A stretch of DNA of 22,725 bases. Source: a virus. The notes beneath the pieces are model-generated. The model saw nothing but the letters and a program-made list of their open reading frames with translations. It made no database searches and was not told the origin of the DNA. The stretch lies in IMG/VR virus record IMGVR_UViG_3300027856_000112, positions 1 through 22,725 of that record; one strand, written 5' to 3'. Within the stretch, counting starts at the first letter, position 1. Each line of letters starts with the position of its first letter. The translations under genes and the position numbers were made by a program. Positions 22,651 through 22,725 of the stretch are shown in pieces.

Positions 22651-22725
22651 TTAGGTTAGGAGTTGTTTGGTCAAATATTCCTCTACAAAGGCTTGCACGG
22701 AGGGATAGTCTCTCTTATTGGGAAA
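22651..22725 (-). CDS. C-terminal end of another Cys-motif paralog (runs off the window)
   Basis: From base 22725 the - strand is open and encodes 24 residues ending in TAA at 22651. The tail YPSVQAFVEEYLTKQLLT matches YPSAEDYTKEFLTKQLLS of the gene at 21506-21736 almost position by position. The N-terminal Cys block, if present, is beyond the window edge. It shows that the paralog array continues to the right. Confidence 0.72.
   Translation of the reverse strand, partial: FPNKRDYPSVQAFVEEYLTKQLLT

Overview
The window looks like part of a tailed double-stranded DNA phage genome, probably from a virus of a Gram-negative host. The evidence is a very large virion-type gene on the + strand, three tRNA genes that all encode their 3' CCA, and a compact replication, recombination and nucleotide-metabolism cluster on the - strand. 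There are no rRNA genes, insertion sequences, CRISPR arrays or housekeeping genes. Base composition is AT-leaning and even throughout, and genes are packed with 1- to 20-base overlaps. The exact phage group and host cannot be fixed from sequence reading alone.

Layout. Bases 1-6210 (+) are the 3' end of one giant gene, about 2,069 codons in the window and open at the left edge. It has an HExxH zinc-protease signature and looks like a large virion or ejected polyvalent protein. At 6213-6283 an elaborate GC-rich hairpin closes both the + transcript and the converging - transcript. From 6290 to the right edge everything is on the - strand, as one apparently unbroken operon read from right to left. 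There is no gene-free stretch over 300 bases.

The - strand operon in transcription order: small Cys-rich proteins with related C-termini (22725-20608) around a divergent ThyX-like protein and an unknown 167-residue protein; a stand-alone TSCPD-domain protein of the B12-dependent ribonucleotide reductase type (20607-19960); a metallophosphoesterase and small unknown proteins (19960-17721); a family A DNA polymerase split into an exonuclease half (17711-16203) and a palm/fingers half (15634-14525), with an unrelated 190-residue gene between them; a Cas4/RecB-like PD-(D/E)XK nuclease; a DUF3987-type helicase fused to a C-terminal archaeo-eukaryotic primase; a Sak4-like RecA-fold ATPase; a single-strand DNA-binding protein; a winged-helix protein; a RuvC-like resolvase; small proteins including a pentapeptide-repeat protein; the RNA ligase RtcB; and tRNA-Pro, tRNA-Asn and tRNA-Thr.

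How they fit together (inference). The polymerase halves, helicase-primase, SSB, Sak4 ATPase, nuclease and resolvase form a near-complete replication and recombination set. The TSCPD and ThyX-like proteins point to nucleotide metabolism. RtcB beside the tRNA genes suggests repair or protection of tRNAs cut by host anticodon nucleases. The least explained parts are the split polymerase with its inserted gene and the Cys-rich small-protein array at the right edge, which continues outside the window.
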